A stretch of DNA of 32,691 nt from positions 1-32,691 of the forward strand of contig JAEZWF010000051.1 in NCBI GenBank assembly GCA_023420415.1, read 5' to 3'. Origin of the DNA: Actinomycetes bacterium. Lineage in GTDB: Bacteria; Actinomycetota; Actinomycetes; Actinomycetales; Dermatophilaceae. Positions 9,015-17,681 of this stretch are shown piece after piece. Every line of letters begins with the position of its first letter. Positions within the stretch are counted from its first letter, which is position 1. Below the pieces are notes generated by a model, which did not search any database, was not told the origin of the DNA, and saw nothing but the letters and a program-made list of their open reading frames with translations. Position numbers and translations under genes: made by a program.

Positions 9015-9113
9015 TCTCTCCCCTTCGGGGCAAGGGTCTTTGTCGGCAGAAACGGAGTTTGTCGGACAAAGACACACCTTGCCAATATCAAGAAGTGATG
9101 CTGATGAAGCATC
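9015..9113. other. Candidate oriT: nested inverted repeats upstream of mobA
   Basis: A dense set of dyads lies within 150 bp of the mobA start. CCCC-TTC-GGGG is at about 9020-9030. A two-part stem pairs GGCAAGG (9029-9035) with CCTTGCC (9077-9083) and, inside it, GTCTTTGTC (9036-9044) with GACAAAGAC (9065-9073). A further hairpin, GATGC/GCATC, is at 9097-9113. Bacteroides mobilization regions normally place oriT next to the relaxase genes, so this is the best oriT candidate. The nick site cannot be assigned by eye. Confidence 0.5.
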
Positions 9114-9167
9114 CCCCGGAGGGGTGTCTGCTTCGGGATAGTAAGATGCCGTATTTCCTATCCGCCT

Positions 9168-9177
9168 GCAAAGTTAC
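9168..9177 (-). promoter_or_regulatory. Probable mobABC promoter (-7 box GTAACTTTGC)
   Basis: On the minus strand this reads GTAACTTTGC and contains the Bacteroides -7 consensus TAnnTTTG. It faces mobA, about 190 bp ahead of its start, so the leader would span the inverted repeats at 9015-9113. No convincing -33 TTTG is visible. A perfect dyad (TCGCTCA-CTA-TGAGCGA, 9192-9208) sits just upstream and could be an operator. Confidence 0.4.
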
Positions 9178-9379
9178 GGCAAGAATACAACTCGCTCACT
9201 ATGAGCGATATTCCCGTATTTTCCCATCTTTTCCCTATGCTTCCTGAGTGTTTGAAACTTAGGTTAAGAGCTAGTTATTTTGTAACCGAAAGCAGTCAAA
9301 ATGTGACTCAAAAGTTGATTCAAGAGTTTCGTCAAGAGGATAATTTCGACTTGGAAAAATCTTAATCAAAAAGCATTCA

Positions 9380-9505
9380 AACTCAACTCAATTTTGAGTG
9401 TTTGAGCTGAGTGAATTTTAAGCTAACTCAATTTTGAGCTGAGTGAATTTTGAACTGAGTGAATTTTGAGCTAACTCAAGATTTAGATTTTGAATCAACT
9501 CAAGA
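9380..9505. repeat. Array of 16-bp AT-rich repeats upstream of traA
   Basis: GAGCTGAGTGAATTTT occurs at 9404-9419 and 9436-9451, with a one-base variant (GAACTGAGTGAATTTT) directly abutting at 9452-9467. These are interleaved with AGCTAACTCAA units (about 9421 and 9470) and an AACTCAATTTTGAGT dyad near 9385-9400. The arrangement resembles a multi-site binding region for a regulator or an iteron-like block. It lies 120-200 bp ahead of traA, in the 610-bp interval between the divergent mob and tra groups. Otherwise that interval (8978-9587) holds only the oriT candidate and the mob promoter. Confidence 0.65.
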
Positions 9506-9587
9506 GCAGACTGACGAGTTAAGTCTTGACACAGATTATTCGTGAAGTAATAACTCAACATATAACCATTGTAAGTAATAACTAAGA

Positions 9588-10385
9588 ATGAATATGAATT
9601 CCAAAACAGAGCATCCCATCTATTTGGGCTTCGCCTCCCAAAAAGGGGGTGTAGGCAAAAGCAGCCTCGCTGAAGTCTTGGCATCTATCTTATACTACGA
9701 GAAGGATATATCCCTTGTTGTAGTGGATTGCGATGGCACACAGGAGTCCTTCTACAAGCTCCGAGAGCGAGACCGAGACCTCATCAATCATTCCCCCGAT
9801 ATAGGCAACGCACTCCATGAGCGTCTTGCTCGCTACGGCAAGAAGTCGTACCAAATCATCAGGAGCAACGTAGAGCGAGCTATCTCCGATACAGATAGGT
9901 ATCTGAATAGAGTTGCCACACCGCCCCGGCTGGTTATATTCGACTTCCCGGGTCATACGGCGACCAGTGCCATGATGGAATTGTCCATTATGATGGACTA
10001 TATCATCTCTCCGATAGAAGCCGATCCACAATCCTTAGTGTCCAGCTTTGCCTATGCCAAGACGATTCAAGAGTTAGGGGTAGGCTTTGCCGAATCACGA
10101 ATTGAAGAGATCTATCTTCTTTGGAACAAGGTGAACCGCAATGCCAGCACGATGGTCATCGACCTCTTTAGTCACAATGCCCAAGAGCAAGGGATGAAAA
10201 TCTTCGACACACGCATCTACCATTCCGTTCGCTTCAGTCGTGAGCTGGCACAAAGCGGTGTCAAAGGGGTCTTTCGTTGTTCATACCTGCCACCAGCCCC
10301 GACACTCCGTCCCCAGACGGGAGTGGATGAATGGGTAGCAGAAGTGCTTGAGAAGCTCAAACTACAAGGGGGTGAGAGCCTATGA
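9588..10385 (+). CDS. traA: TraA, ParA/MinD-type ATPase
   Basis: A 265-residue P-loop ATPase of the ParA class, first gene of the transfer operon. The deviant Walker A motif KGGVGKSS is at 19-26, VVVDCDGT forms the A' region, and VIFDFPGH the Walker B. In Bacteroides CTns the first tra gene is this ATPase, probably for DNA or transfer-complex positioning rather than channel power. The ATG at 9588 follows the repeat array, and a second ATG two codons later is also possible. Its stop overlaps the next start (ATGAGT, 4 bp). Confidence 0.88.
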   Translation: MNMNSKTEHPIYLGFASQKGGVGKSSLAEVLASILYYEKDISLVVVDCDGTQESFYKLRERDRDLINHSPDIGNALHERLARYGKKSYQIIRSNVERAISDTDRYLNRVATPPRLVIFDFPGHTATSAMMELSIMMDYIISPIEADPQSLVSSFAYAKTIQELGVGFAESRIEEIYLLWNKVNRNASTMVIDLFSHNAQEQGMKIFDTRIYHSVRFSRELAQSGVKGVFRCSYLPPAPTLRPQTGVDEWVAEVLEKLKLQGGESL

Positions 10386-10909
10386 GTTCACTAAAAGAAC
10401 AGCGAGAGCGTCTCCTCCAAGCCAAGATGAAAGAGATGGCGGACATAGGAGTAACTAAGCGTACGGCAGAGAACATCCCCGATTTCGACGATCCCATAGA
10501 CTTGGATGATGAGTGGAGAGAAGAAGATAACGATACCAGCCTCTCTGAAGAGGAGCCACAGGGCTGTCTTTCACAAGAGGGGTCGATGATAACAACTGTG
10601 AGTAACAGAGCAGATCAGACCTTGAAACGAAAGCGAAACGGCAAAAGCAAGGTCTATCCTATTTCGATAGACTTTGCGACGTATGAGAAGCGGTTTCTGA
10701 CGACCGAGCGTAATGGCAGAAGTAAATCGGGCTTCAGCATCCATACCGAAGTGCTACAGATGTTGAGAGATGTCGTGCGAGACCTACGGATAGAAACCTC
10801 CGTTACCGCATACATTGAGAACATAATACTCGATCACCTGAGGACTTACCAAGAGTTATTAAACGATACCATCTCCCAACGGAGACGGGACAAGACCATT
10901 GATTTATGA
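10382..10909 (+). CDS. DUF3408-like CTn protein (TraB position)
   Basis: A 175-residue protein. Its charged, acidic N-terminal half precedes a basic C-terminal domain (YPISIDFATYEKRFL, then GFSIHTEVLQMLRDVV and TAYIENIILDHL) typical of the DUF3408 proteins that follow traA in Bacteroides CTns. The C-terminus looks like a ribbon-helix-helix fold, so a DNA-binding role with the ParA-type TraA is a reasonable inference. The gene overlaps its neighbours by 4 bp at both ends, which indicates tight coupling. Confidence 0.75.
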   Translation: MSSLKEQRERLLQAKMKEMADIGVTKRTAENIPDFDDPIDLDDEWREEDNDTSLSEEEPQGCLSQEGSMITTVSNRADQTLKRKRNGKSKVYPISIDFATYEKRFLTTERNGRSKSGFSIHTEVLQMLRDVVRDLRIETSVTAYIENIILDHLRTYQELLNDTISQRRRDKTIDL

Positions 10910-11688
10910 CAGAAGAGATATTGAGATGCCTACTGCTCTTATTGGGGATGGTATGGGCGGTCTTAGCCATCGCCTACATTGCAACGCTCCTTGTTCGAGG
11001 AGGAAGACCATCCCGAGAGCAGGAGAAAGCAACCTGCGATAAACCAACGATTACACGTGAGCAGGTCGAGGAGGCAAGGCACATTTTGGTGGGACGGAGC
11101 AAACCCTTTGTTGCCCCTTTCATCCCCAAGGTTCCCGCTCCTTCCTCATCTGAAAAAGCGGTCGATAATCCTCCTACATTTGCAGAGCAAACGGCTCAGT
11201 CAGAAGCTCAAAAAGAGACTGAAGAAGAGCGGGATGCTTCCCAAGAAGCAGTGGTTTCCGAGGAAGAGGAACATAGAGAGGGTGAGAATGAATTGCAGGT
11301 AGCCTACACGATGGAGGAGATAAGCGAGGAAGAGATCTTGCGAGAGGAGTTGCAGATAGCCGATGAAGCGATGCCCGAGATGACACCCACCGCCATCCTC
11401 TCTCGAGACTTAGCCCACATCAGCAGGTGGAGCAAAGAGGATGAGTCTGTGGGAGAAGATGAAGAAAAGGAAATGTCCCAAACTCTCCGCACCCTACGAG
11501 GCACAGAACTGATGGAGCGTCTCAAAGAGTGTACGCAACAAGCAGAACAAGTGCACCGTAACCTCCTCACCGCCATTCGGAAGGCAGAGGAGAAGGAAGA
11601 GGAAACACTCCATTCATCCGCTGAAGAAGCCCATTTACTCGAAGAAACAACCATCTCGGACGACAAACCGCTCTCCTACTATTTATAG
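10906..11688 (+). CDS. Membrane-anchored acidic protein, TraD-like position
   Basis: A 260-residue protein with one N-terminal membrane helix at about 5-28 (LLLLGMVWAVLAIAYIATLLV), then a long, very Glu-rich and probably disordered or coiled-coil cytoplasmic tail. Genes of this position and shape are often called TraD in Bacteroides CTn annotation, but no enzymatic motif is visible and the assignment rests on order. It overlaps the DUF3408-like gene by 4 bp and precedes traE by 50 bp. Confidence 0.65.
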   Translation: MTEEILRCLLLLLGMVWAVLAIAYIATLLVRGGRPSREQEKATCDKPTITREQVEEARHILVGRSKPFVAPFIPKVPAPSSSEKAVDNPPTFAEQTAQSEAQKETEEERDASQEAVVSEEEEHREGENELQVAYTMEEISEEEILREELQIADEAMPEMTPTAILSRDLAHISRWSKEDESVGEDEEKEMSQTLRTLRGTELMERLKECTQQAEQVHRNLLTAIRKAEEKEEETLHSSAEEAHLLEETTISDDKPLSYYL

Positions 11689-11738
11689 GGCAATGACGAA
11701 GCACTTATTATTAACAACTTCAATAATAACAACTGACA

Positions 11739-12056
11739 ATGAACAGACAAACGATTAGAAACGGACGTATGGCGATGCTTGCCCTGACCCTCATGCTGAG
11801 TGTCGCCGGTGCTTATGCTCAGGGCAATGGTATGGCAGGTATCAACCAAGCCACTGGTATGGTCACCTCCTACTTCGACCCAGCCACCAAGCTCATCTAC
11901 GCCATCGGTGCCGTGGTGGGCTTGATTGGAGGGGTAAAGGTCTACAATAAGTTTTCAAGTGGCGACCCCGATACCTCGAAGACAGCTGCGAGCTGGTTCG
12001 GTGCGTGTATCTTCTTGATTGTCGCCGCCACAATCTTGCGAAGCTTCTTCCTCTAA
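11739..12056 (+). CDS. traE: TraE (DUF4134), small membrane pilus-like subunit
   Basis: A 105-residue protein with a signal-like N-terminus ending AGAYAQ and two further hydrophobic segments (LIYAIGAVVGLIGGVKVYNKF and ACIFLIVAATILRSFFL). This matches TraE/DUF4134 of Bacteroides CTns, which has the size and topology of VirB2-type subunits. It opens the type IV secretion part of the operon and is followed by traF after 1 bp. Confidence 0.88.
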   Translation: MNRQTIRNGRMAMLALTLMLSVAGAYAQGNGMAGINQATGMVTSYFDPATKLIYAIGAVVGLIGGVKVYNKFSSGDPDTSKTAASWFGACIFLIVAATILRSFFL

Positions 12057-12057
12057 G

Positions 12058-12387
12058 ATGGCAAGCTGGGAGATCAATAAAGGTGTAGGTCGGACGGTAG
12101 AGTTCAAGGGGCTGAAAGCACAGTACCTCTTCCTCTTCGCAGGAGGATTGTTGGGTACGTTCATTGTGGTGGTCGTGTTCTATCTCTGCGGTATCAGTCA
12201 GCTCGTCTGCGTGGTCATAGGCTTAGTGGGTGCCACCCTCGTGGTATGGCAAACATTCGCCATAAACCGCAAGTATGGGCAGTACGGGCTGATGAAACGG
12301 GGAGCGGTGCGGATGCACCCGAACTACCTCTTGCACCGCCGTTCGGTCTACCATCTTATTAACCCGACCTATAGAGCAAAGAGATGA
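12058..12387 (+). CDS. traF: TraF (DUF4133), VirB3-like membrane protein
   Basis: A 109-residue protein with two adjacent membrane helices (about 26-65) followed by a basic tail (HPNYLLHRRSVYHL). This is the DUF4133/TraF pattern, comparable to VirB3, which anchors the VirB4-type ATPase. I chose the ATG at 12058 (MASWEINKG), 1 bp after the traE stop, over the longer frame from 12019, which would overlap traE. Its stop overlaps the traG start by 4 bp. Confidence 0.88.
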   Translation: MASWEINKGVGRTVEFKGLKAQYLFLFAGGLLGTFIVVVVFYLCGISQLVCVVIGLVGATLVVWQTFAINRKYGQYGLMKRGAVRMHPNYLLHRRSVYHLINPTYRAKR

Positions 12388-14906
12388 GAAACAGCAGTAA
12401 GGTGACCACGCTGGAGTCAAAGTTTCCGCTCCTCTCCATCGAGCAGGGGTGCATCGTCAGCAAGGATGCCGACATCACGGCAGCCTTCCGAGTGGCATTA
12501 CCCGAACTCTTTACCGTCACTTCGGCAGAGTACGAGGCGATGCACTCGGCTTGGCACAAGGCAATCAAGGTGCTACCCAACTACAGCATCGTCCATAAGC
12601 AAGATTGGTTCATCAAAGAGAGCTATCAAACAACACACGACGAGAGAAAAGAACAGTCGCTCAGCTTTCTTGCCCGAGCTTCGGAACGCCACTTCAACGA
12701 GCGACCCTACCTGCACCACACCGTCTACCTCTTTCTGACCAAGACGACAAAGAAGCGTATGGCACAGCAGAGCAACTTCACCACGCTCTGTCGGGGGCGT
12801 CTTCTACCCAAAGAGATCACCAATAGAGAGGAGGTGATGAAGTTTTTGGAAGCGGTCGATCAGTTCGAGCGTATCATCAACGATACCGACCAAATCAAGA
12901 TGGTTCGTATGACGGAAGAAGAGCTGGTCGGCACAAAGGAGCGGGGCGGACTGCTTGACCGCTACTTTACGCTCTCTGACAAGCAGCACGCTTCGCTGGA
13001 AGACATCCGTTTAGGCGCCGACCTCGTTCGTGTGGGCGACAATATGCTTTGCTTGCATACCCTCTCCGATACGGACGACCTGCCGACAACAGTCAGCACC
13101 GACAGCCGTTATGAGCGACTATCCACAGATCGCTCGGATTGCAGATTGTCCTTTGCTTCACCCGTGGGACTGATGCTGCCTTGCAACCATATCTATAACC
13201 AGTACCTCTTCATCGAGGATAGCGATGCTAATTTACAACGCTTCGAGAAGCAGGCGAGGAATATGCACTCGCTGGCACGCTACAGCCGAAGCAATCAGAT
13301 TAACGAAGAGTGGATACAAGAGTATCTCAACAGTGCTCACTCACAAGGCTTGACCTCCATCCGAGCCCACTTCAACCTGTTGGCGTGGAGTGACGACAAA
13401 GAGGAACTCCGCCAAATTAAAAATGACGTAGGTAGTGCTTTGGCTTTAATGGCATGCCGACCACGGCACAACACCATCGATACCGCCACGCTCTATTGGG
13501 CAGGTATCCCTGGTAATGCAGGCGACTTTCCTGCCGAAGAGTCCTTTTACACCTTTATAGAACCGGCACTCTGCTTCTTCACGGCAGAGACCAACTACAA
13601 GGATTCGCTCTCGCCCTTTGGAATTAAGATGGCAGACCGTCTTTCGGGCAAACCCATTCACTTGGATATATCGGATTTGCCTATGAAAAAGGGCATCACG
13701 ACCAATCGCAACAAGTTTATCCTCGGACCCTCGGGCAGTGGCAAGAGCTTCTTCACCAACCACATGGTACGGCAGTATTACGAGCAGGGAGCGCACGTTC
13801 TCTTGGTCGATACGGGTAATAGTTACCAAGGTCTGTGCGAACTCATTCACCGCAAGACCAAGGGCGAGGATGGCATCTACTTCACCTATACCGATGAGAA
13901 CCCGATCTCTTTCAACCCTTTCTATACGGACGACTATGTCTATGACGTGGAGAAGCGAGAGAGTATCTGTACCCTGCTTTTAACCTTATGGAAGAGTACC
14001 GATGAGCGTGTCACGAAGACGGAAGCGGGCGAACTCGGTTCTGCCGTCAATGCCTATCTTGAGCAGATACGCTCCGACCGAAGCATCACGCCCTGCTTCA
14101 ACACCTTCTACGAGTATCTGCGGGATGTCTATCGTAAGAATATGGAGAAGAGAGAGATAAAGGTAACCCTCTCGGACTTCAACATCAACAACCTCCTCAC
14201 CACTTTGAAACAATACTACAAGGGAGGTCGCTATGACTTCCTGCTGAACTCAGACAAGAATATCGACCTGCTCAGTAAGCGTTTCATCGTCTTTGAGATT
14301 GACCAAGTAAAGGACAACAAAGAACTTTTCCCCGTAGTCACGATTATTATCATGGAAGCCTTTATCAATAAGATGCGACGATTGAAAGGCATCCGCAAGA
14401 TGATACTGATCGAGGAAGCGTGGAAGGCAATCGCTTCGGCAAATATGGCAGACTACATCAAGTACCTCTACAAGACTGTGCGGAAGTATTTCGGCGAAGC
14501 GATTGTCGTGACCCAAGAGGTGGACGACATCATTCAGTCGCCCATCGTGAAGGAGAGCATCATCAACAACAGCGACTGCAAGATCCTGCTCGACCAGCGT
14601 AAGTATATGACCAAGTTCGATGGCATACAAGCAATGCTCGGTCTCTCCGAGAAGGAGAAGAGCCAGATTCTCTCCATCAACCAGAACAATGACCCGAATC
14701 GACTCTACAAGGAGGTGTGGATCGGACTTGGCGGTATGCAGAGTGCCGTCTACGCTACGGAGGTATCTATGGAGGAATACCTCACATACACCACCGAGGA
14801 AACTGAAAAGCTGGAGGTGATGCGACGTGCCGAAGAACTTGGCGGTGACATAGAAAACGCTATCCGACAGTTGACACAGGAGAAGAGAGAGAAAAGAAAG
14901 AAATAA
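12384..14906 (+). CDS. traG: TraG, VirB4-type conjugation ATPase
   Basis: An 840-residue cytoplasmic ATPase that energises assembly and operation of the type IV channel. Walker A GPSGSGKS is at about residues 449-456, a Walker B-like ILIEEAWKAI at about 673, and the C-terminal domain has VVTQEVDDI and DQRKY typical of VirB4/TraG proteins. The N-terminal third is the family's membrane-proximal domain. Full length with no interruption. It overlaps traF by 4 bp. Confidence 0.95.
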   Translation: MRNSSKVTTLESKFPLLSIEQGCIVSKDADITAAFRVALPELFTVTSAEYEAMHSAWHKAIKVLPNYSIVHKQDWFIKESYQTTHDERKEQSLSFLARASERHFNERPYLHHTVYLFLTKTTKKRMAQQSNFTTLCRGRLLPKEITNREEVMKFLEAVDQFERIINDTDQIKMVRMTEEELVGTKERGGLLDRYFTLSDKQHASLEDIRLGADLVRVGDNMLCLHTLSDTDDLPTTVSTDSRYERLSTDRSDCRLSFASPVGLMLPCNHIYNQYLFIEDSDANLQRFEKQARNMHSLARYSRSNQINEEWIQEYLNSAHSQGLTSIRAHFNLLAWSDDKEELRQIKNDVGSALALMACRPRHNTIDTATLYWAGIPGNAGDFPAEESFYTFIEPALCFFTAETNYKDSLSPFGIKMADRLSGKPIHLDISDLPMKKGITTNRNKFILGPSGSGKSFFTNHMVRQYYEQGAHVLLVDTGNSYQGLCELIHRKTKGEDGIYFTYTDENPISFNPFYTDDYVYDVEKRESICTLLLTLWKSTDERVTKTEAGELGSAVNAYLEQIRSDRSITPCFNTFYEYLRDVYRKNMEKREIKVTLSDFNINNLLTTLKQYYKGGRYDFLLNSDKNIDLLSKRFIVFEIDQVKDNKELFPVVTIIIMEAFINKMRRLKGIRKMILIEEAWKAIASANMADYIKYLYKTVRKYFGEAIVVTQEVDDIIQSPIVKESIINNSDCKILLDQRKYMTKFDGIQAMLGLSEKEKSQILSINQNNDPNRLYKEVWIGLGGMQSAVYATEVSMEEYLTYTTEETEKLEVMRRAEELGGDIENAIRQLTQEKREKRKK

Positions 14907-14931
14907 TCCAAACAATCAAAACATAGCAATA

Positions 14932-15561
14932 ATGAAGAAGTATCTAATGATGGCTCTCCTCGGATTGAGCCTATTTGCCAGTCGGGCACACGCCCAGTTT
15001 GTGGTAGCTGACCCGACCAACTTTGCGGGCAACATCGCCAACACGATCAAAGAGATTGCCACTGCCTCGAGGACGGTCAAGAACACACTCGCCAACTTTA
15101 AGGAGGTGGAGAAACTCTACAACGACACGAAGAAGTACTACGATGCCCTTAAGAAGGTGAATAACCTCATCGGTGATGCCTACAAAGTCAAGGAGTGCAT
15201 CCTAATGGTGGGTGACATATCGGAGATTTACGTCACCTCGTACAAACGCATGCTTTCGGACAAGAACTTCCGCCCCTCCGAACTGACGGCGATGGCTGCC
15301 GGCTACGCCAAGCTGTTGGAGCTGAGCGGTGAGAGCCTGCGTGAGCTCAAGTCGGTAGCCAAGAGCAATGTCTTCTCGATGAACGACAGCGAGCGGATGC
15401 AGTTGATCGACCGCATCTACACGATCCTACGCGAGTACCGAGCCGTGACACAGTACTACACGCAGAAGAACATCTCCGTGAGCTTCATACGAGCAAGAGA
15501 GCAGGGTAACTTGGCTTCTGTGCGGACGCTCTATGGCGATGCAGAGAGTCGTTACTGGTAA
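14932..15561 (+). CDS. traI: TraI (DUF4141), exported coiled-coil protein
   Basis: A 209-residue protein with a clear signal peptide (MKKYLMMALLGLSLFASRAHA, cleavage before QF). The mature part is helical, with VKNTLANFKEVEKLYNDTKK, and fits DUF4141/TraI, comparable in place and size to the VirB5 class. It lies 25 bp after traG in the operon. Confidence 0.87.
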   Translation: MKKYLMMALLGLSLFASRAHAQFVVADPTNFAGNIANTIKEIATASRTVKNTLANFKEVEKLYNDTKKYYDALKKVNNLIGDAYKVKECILMVGDISEIYVTSYKRMLSDKNFRPSELTAMAAGYAKLLELSGESLRELKSVAKSNVFSMNDSERMQLIDRIYTILREYRAVTQYYTQKNISVSFIRAREQGNLASVRTLYGDAESRYW

Positions 15562-15587
15562 TCGGACCACTTCAAAACAGACCAAAA

Positions 15588-16625
15588 ATGGATTTCGCCA
15601 GTTTGCACGAATTGCTCCGCTCCACCTACAATGAGATGATGCCGCTCTGCTCAGAGATGACGGGCATTGCCAAGGGTATCGCCGGGCTGGGTGCGCTCTT
15701 CTACATAGCTCTGCGTGTGTGGTCGTCTCTTGCTCGTGCCGAAGCAATCGATGTCTTTCCCCTGCTTCGCCCTTTTGTGTTGGGCTTCTGCATTATGTTC
15801 TTCCCCTCGTTGGTATTGGGTACGATGAATGCCGTCCTCTCCCCCGTGGTACAAGGCACGGAGCAGATGGTGCATCAGCAGGAGAGCCACTTGGCGGAGC
15901 TTACAGCCAAGCGGGACAAGTTGCGAGAGGAAGCCTATCTGCGAAACCCCGAGACGGCTTACCTCGTCTCCAACGAAGCTTTTGACCAAAAGATTGATGA
16001 GATGGGGCTTATCGGACCCAGCGATGCAGTGACCATTGCCGGGATGTATGCCGAGCGTGCTGCCTACCAAACGAAGCAATGGTTTATGAAGCTCCTCTAC
16101 GACCTGATGGAGCTACTCTTTCATGCAGCCAGTCTGATCGTCGATACGCTCCGCACTTTCTTCCTTATTGTCCTCTCTATACTCGGACCCATTGTCTTCG
16201 GCATTGCGGTATGGGACGGACTGTCGGGGTCGCTTACCGCTTGGTTCTCTCGCTACATATCGGTTTATCTCTGGTTGCCTGTCAGCAGTATACTCTCGGC
16301 ATTGCTTACCAAAATAGAGGTGCTGATGGTACAGAAAGATATTGCCGCAATGAGCGATCCGAACTACCTGCCCGATGCGGGTTCGTGGTACTACATCGTC
16401 TTCTTCCTCATCGGCATCGTGGGCTACTTCTGCGTGCCAACGGTGGCTGGATGGATTATCGAAGCGGGAGGCGGTATCGGAGCTTACGGTCGCAACCTCA
16501 ATCAGACGGCTCAACGTGCGGGACAAGGTGCTTACACGGGTGGTAAGGCAGTGGCTGGCGGTGCCGGCTCTGTGGTCGGCAATATAGGCGGACGTATCAA
16601 GGGGATGCTGGTCAAAGGGAAGTAA
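15588..16625 (+). CDS. traJ: TraJ, polytopic membrane protein (VirB6-like)
   Basis: A 345-residue integral membrane protein with about five to six hydrophobic segments (for example GIAGLGALFYIALRVWSS, FVLGFCIMFFPSLVLG, FFLIVLSILGPIVFGIAVW and YYIVFFLIGIVGYFCV) and a Gly-rich, basic C-terminal tail. This is the CTn TraJ pattern, equivalent in role to VirB6 channel proteins. It lies 26 bp after traI. Downstream is a 131-bp gap with two short dyads before traK. Confidence 0.9.
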   Translation: MDFASLHELLRSTYNEMMPLCSEMTGIAKGIAGLGALFYIALRVWSSLARAEAIDVFPLLRPFVLGFCIMFFPSLVLGTMNAVLSPVVQGTEQMVHQQESHLAELTAKRDKLREEAYLRNPETAYLVSNEAFDQKIDEMGLIGPSDAVTIAGMYAERAAYQTKQWFMKLLYDLMELLFHAASLIVDTLRTFFLIVLSILGPIVFGIAVWDGLSGSLTAWFSRYISVYLWLPVSSILSALLTKIEVLMVQKDIAAMSDPNYLPDAGSWYYIVFFLIGIVGYFCVPTVAGWIIEAGGGIGAYGRNLNQTAQRAGQGAYTGGKAVAGGAGSVVGNIGGRIKGMLVKGK

Positions 16626-16675
16626 AAACGTGGACTCCGCACCCAAATATTAGAGAGATTATTATCCCAAAAACC

Positions 16676-16713
16676 TTTCCACCAATGGAAAGATATTTTT
16701 CCACCGTTGGAAA
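16676..16713. repeat. Twin TTTCCACC-TGGAAA dyads upstream of traK
   Basis: TTTCCACCAATGGAAA (16676-16691) and TTTCCACCGTTGGAAA (16698-16713) are two near-identical 16-bp dyads separated by 6 bp, in the traJ-traK gap. They could be paired operator half-sites or a small hairpin that modulates read-through within the operon. Confidence 0.65.
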
Positions 16714-16756
16714 GGGAAGGGGTAGATGTTAGGGATTAGATTTAGGACTATATACA

Positions 16757-17380
16757 ATGGAATTTCAATCACTCAGAAATATAGAGACTTCATTCAAGCA
16801 GATACGCCTTTACGCCATTGTCTTTGTGGTGTTATGTATCGCTGTGAGCGGTTACGCTGTCTATGCTTCGTACCGCTTCGCCAAGGAGCAACGGGAGAAG
16901 ATTTACGTACTCGACCAAGGGAAGTCGCTGATGCTGGCTCTGAGCCAAGATGCGAGTAGGAACCGCCCCGTGGAAGCGAGGGAACATGTCCGTCGCTTCC
17001 ACGAACTCTTCTTCACCATTGCACCCGACAAGGATGCCATCGAGAGGAATATGGAGCGAGCCTTTCAGCTCTGCGACAAGTCGGCTTTCGACTACTATAA
17101 GGACTTGGCGGAGAAAGGTTACTACAACCGTGCCATCTCGGGCAATGTCAATCAGCGGGTGGAGATCGATTCTATTCTCTGCAACTTTAATACGTACCCC
17201 TACGAGGTGGTGACCTATGCCCATCAGTTCATCATCAGGCAGAGCAACATCACGGAGCGTAACCTCATCACGACCTGCACGCTGCAGAACTCCGTCCGCT
17301 CGGACAACAATCCGCAGGGCTTCTTGATGGAGCGTTTCCACGTGCAGGAGAACAGAGACCTCCGAACCTATAAACGTTAA
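16757..17380 (+). CDS. traK: TraK, VirB8-like assembly protein
   Basis: A 207-residue bitopic protein with one membrane helix at about 17-40 (LYAIVFVVLCIAVSGYAVYA) and a globular periplasmic domain. Size, topology and place between traJ and traL match CTn TraK, a VirB8-type scaffold. The start ATGGAATTTCAATC at 16757 is the natural one; an overlapping frame from 16726 is spurious. Confidence 0.88.
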   Translation: MEFQSLRNIETSFKQIRLYAIVFVVLCIAVSGYAVYASYRFAKEQREKIYVLDQGKSLMLALSQDASRNRPVEAREHVRRFHELFFTIAPDKDAIERNMERAFQLCDKSAFDYYKDLAEKGYYNRAISGNVNQRVEIDSILCNFNTYPYEVVTYAHQFIIRQSNITERNLITTCTLQNSVRSDNNPQGFLMERFHVQENRDLRTYKR

Positions 17381-17384
17381 GGGT

Positions 17385-17681
17385 ATGTCACGGAGAAGAG
17401 GAATATCATCGACACGCAACTACCTTCGTTTGCACCTGTGGCTTCGTCGAAAGTGCGATAAGCTGACGATAAAGCAACGCAAGGCGGTGGTCTACGGACT
17501 GAGCTTCGTCTATCTGGTCTGCTCTATGGTGATGATTGCACAGCTTTTCCTCCCTCAAAAGGAGGAACCGCTCTTCATCCCCAAGGGCGAGCTGATGGAC
17601 AGCCCGATACAGAGAGACTCACTACTCAAAGAGATACCGGATATAGTACAACATTTAGCAATGAACGATTATGGAGAATAA
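17385..17681 (+). CDS. traL: TraL (DUF3989), small membrane protein
   Basis: A 98-residue protein with a very basic N-terminus (MSRRRGISSTRNYLRLHLWL), one membrane helix (VVYGLSFVYLVCSMVMIAQLF) and a short periplasmic tail. This is the DUF3989/TraL pattern. It starts 4 bp after traK and overlaps traM by 11 bp. Its exact role is unknown. Confidence 0.82.
   Translation: MSRRRGISSTRNYLRLHLWLRRKCDKLTIKQRKAVVYGLSFVYLVCSMVMIAQLFLPQKEEPLFIPKGELMDSPIQRDSLLKEIPDIVQHLAMNDYGE

Noticed and set aside
11707..11731. TTATTATT/AATAATAA inverted repeat before traE
   Set aside because: Weak A/T-only stem in a short gap; no T-tract or conserved loop to support a terminator.
14250..14915. Long minus-strand open frame within traG
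   Set aside because: A shadow of the high-GC traG coding frame; no start signal or domain.
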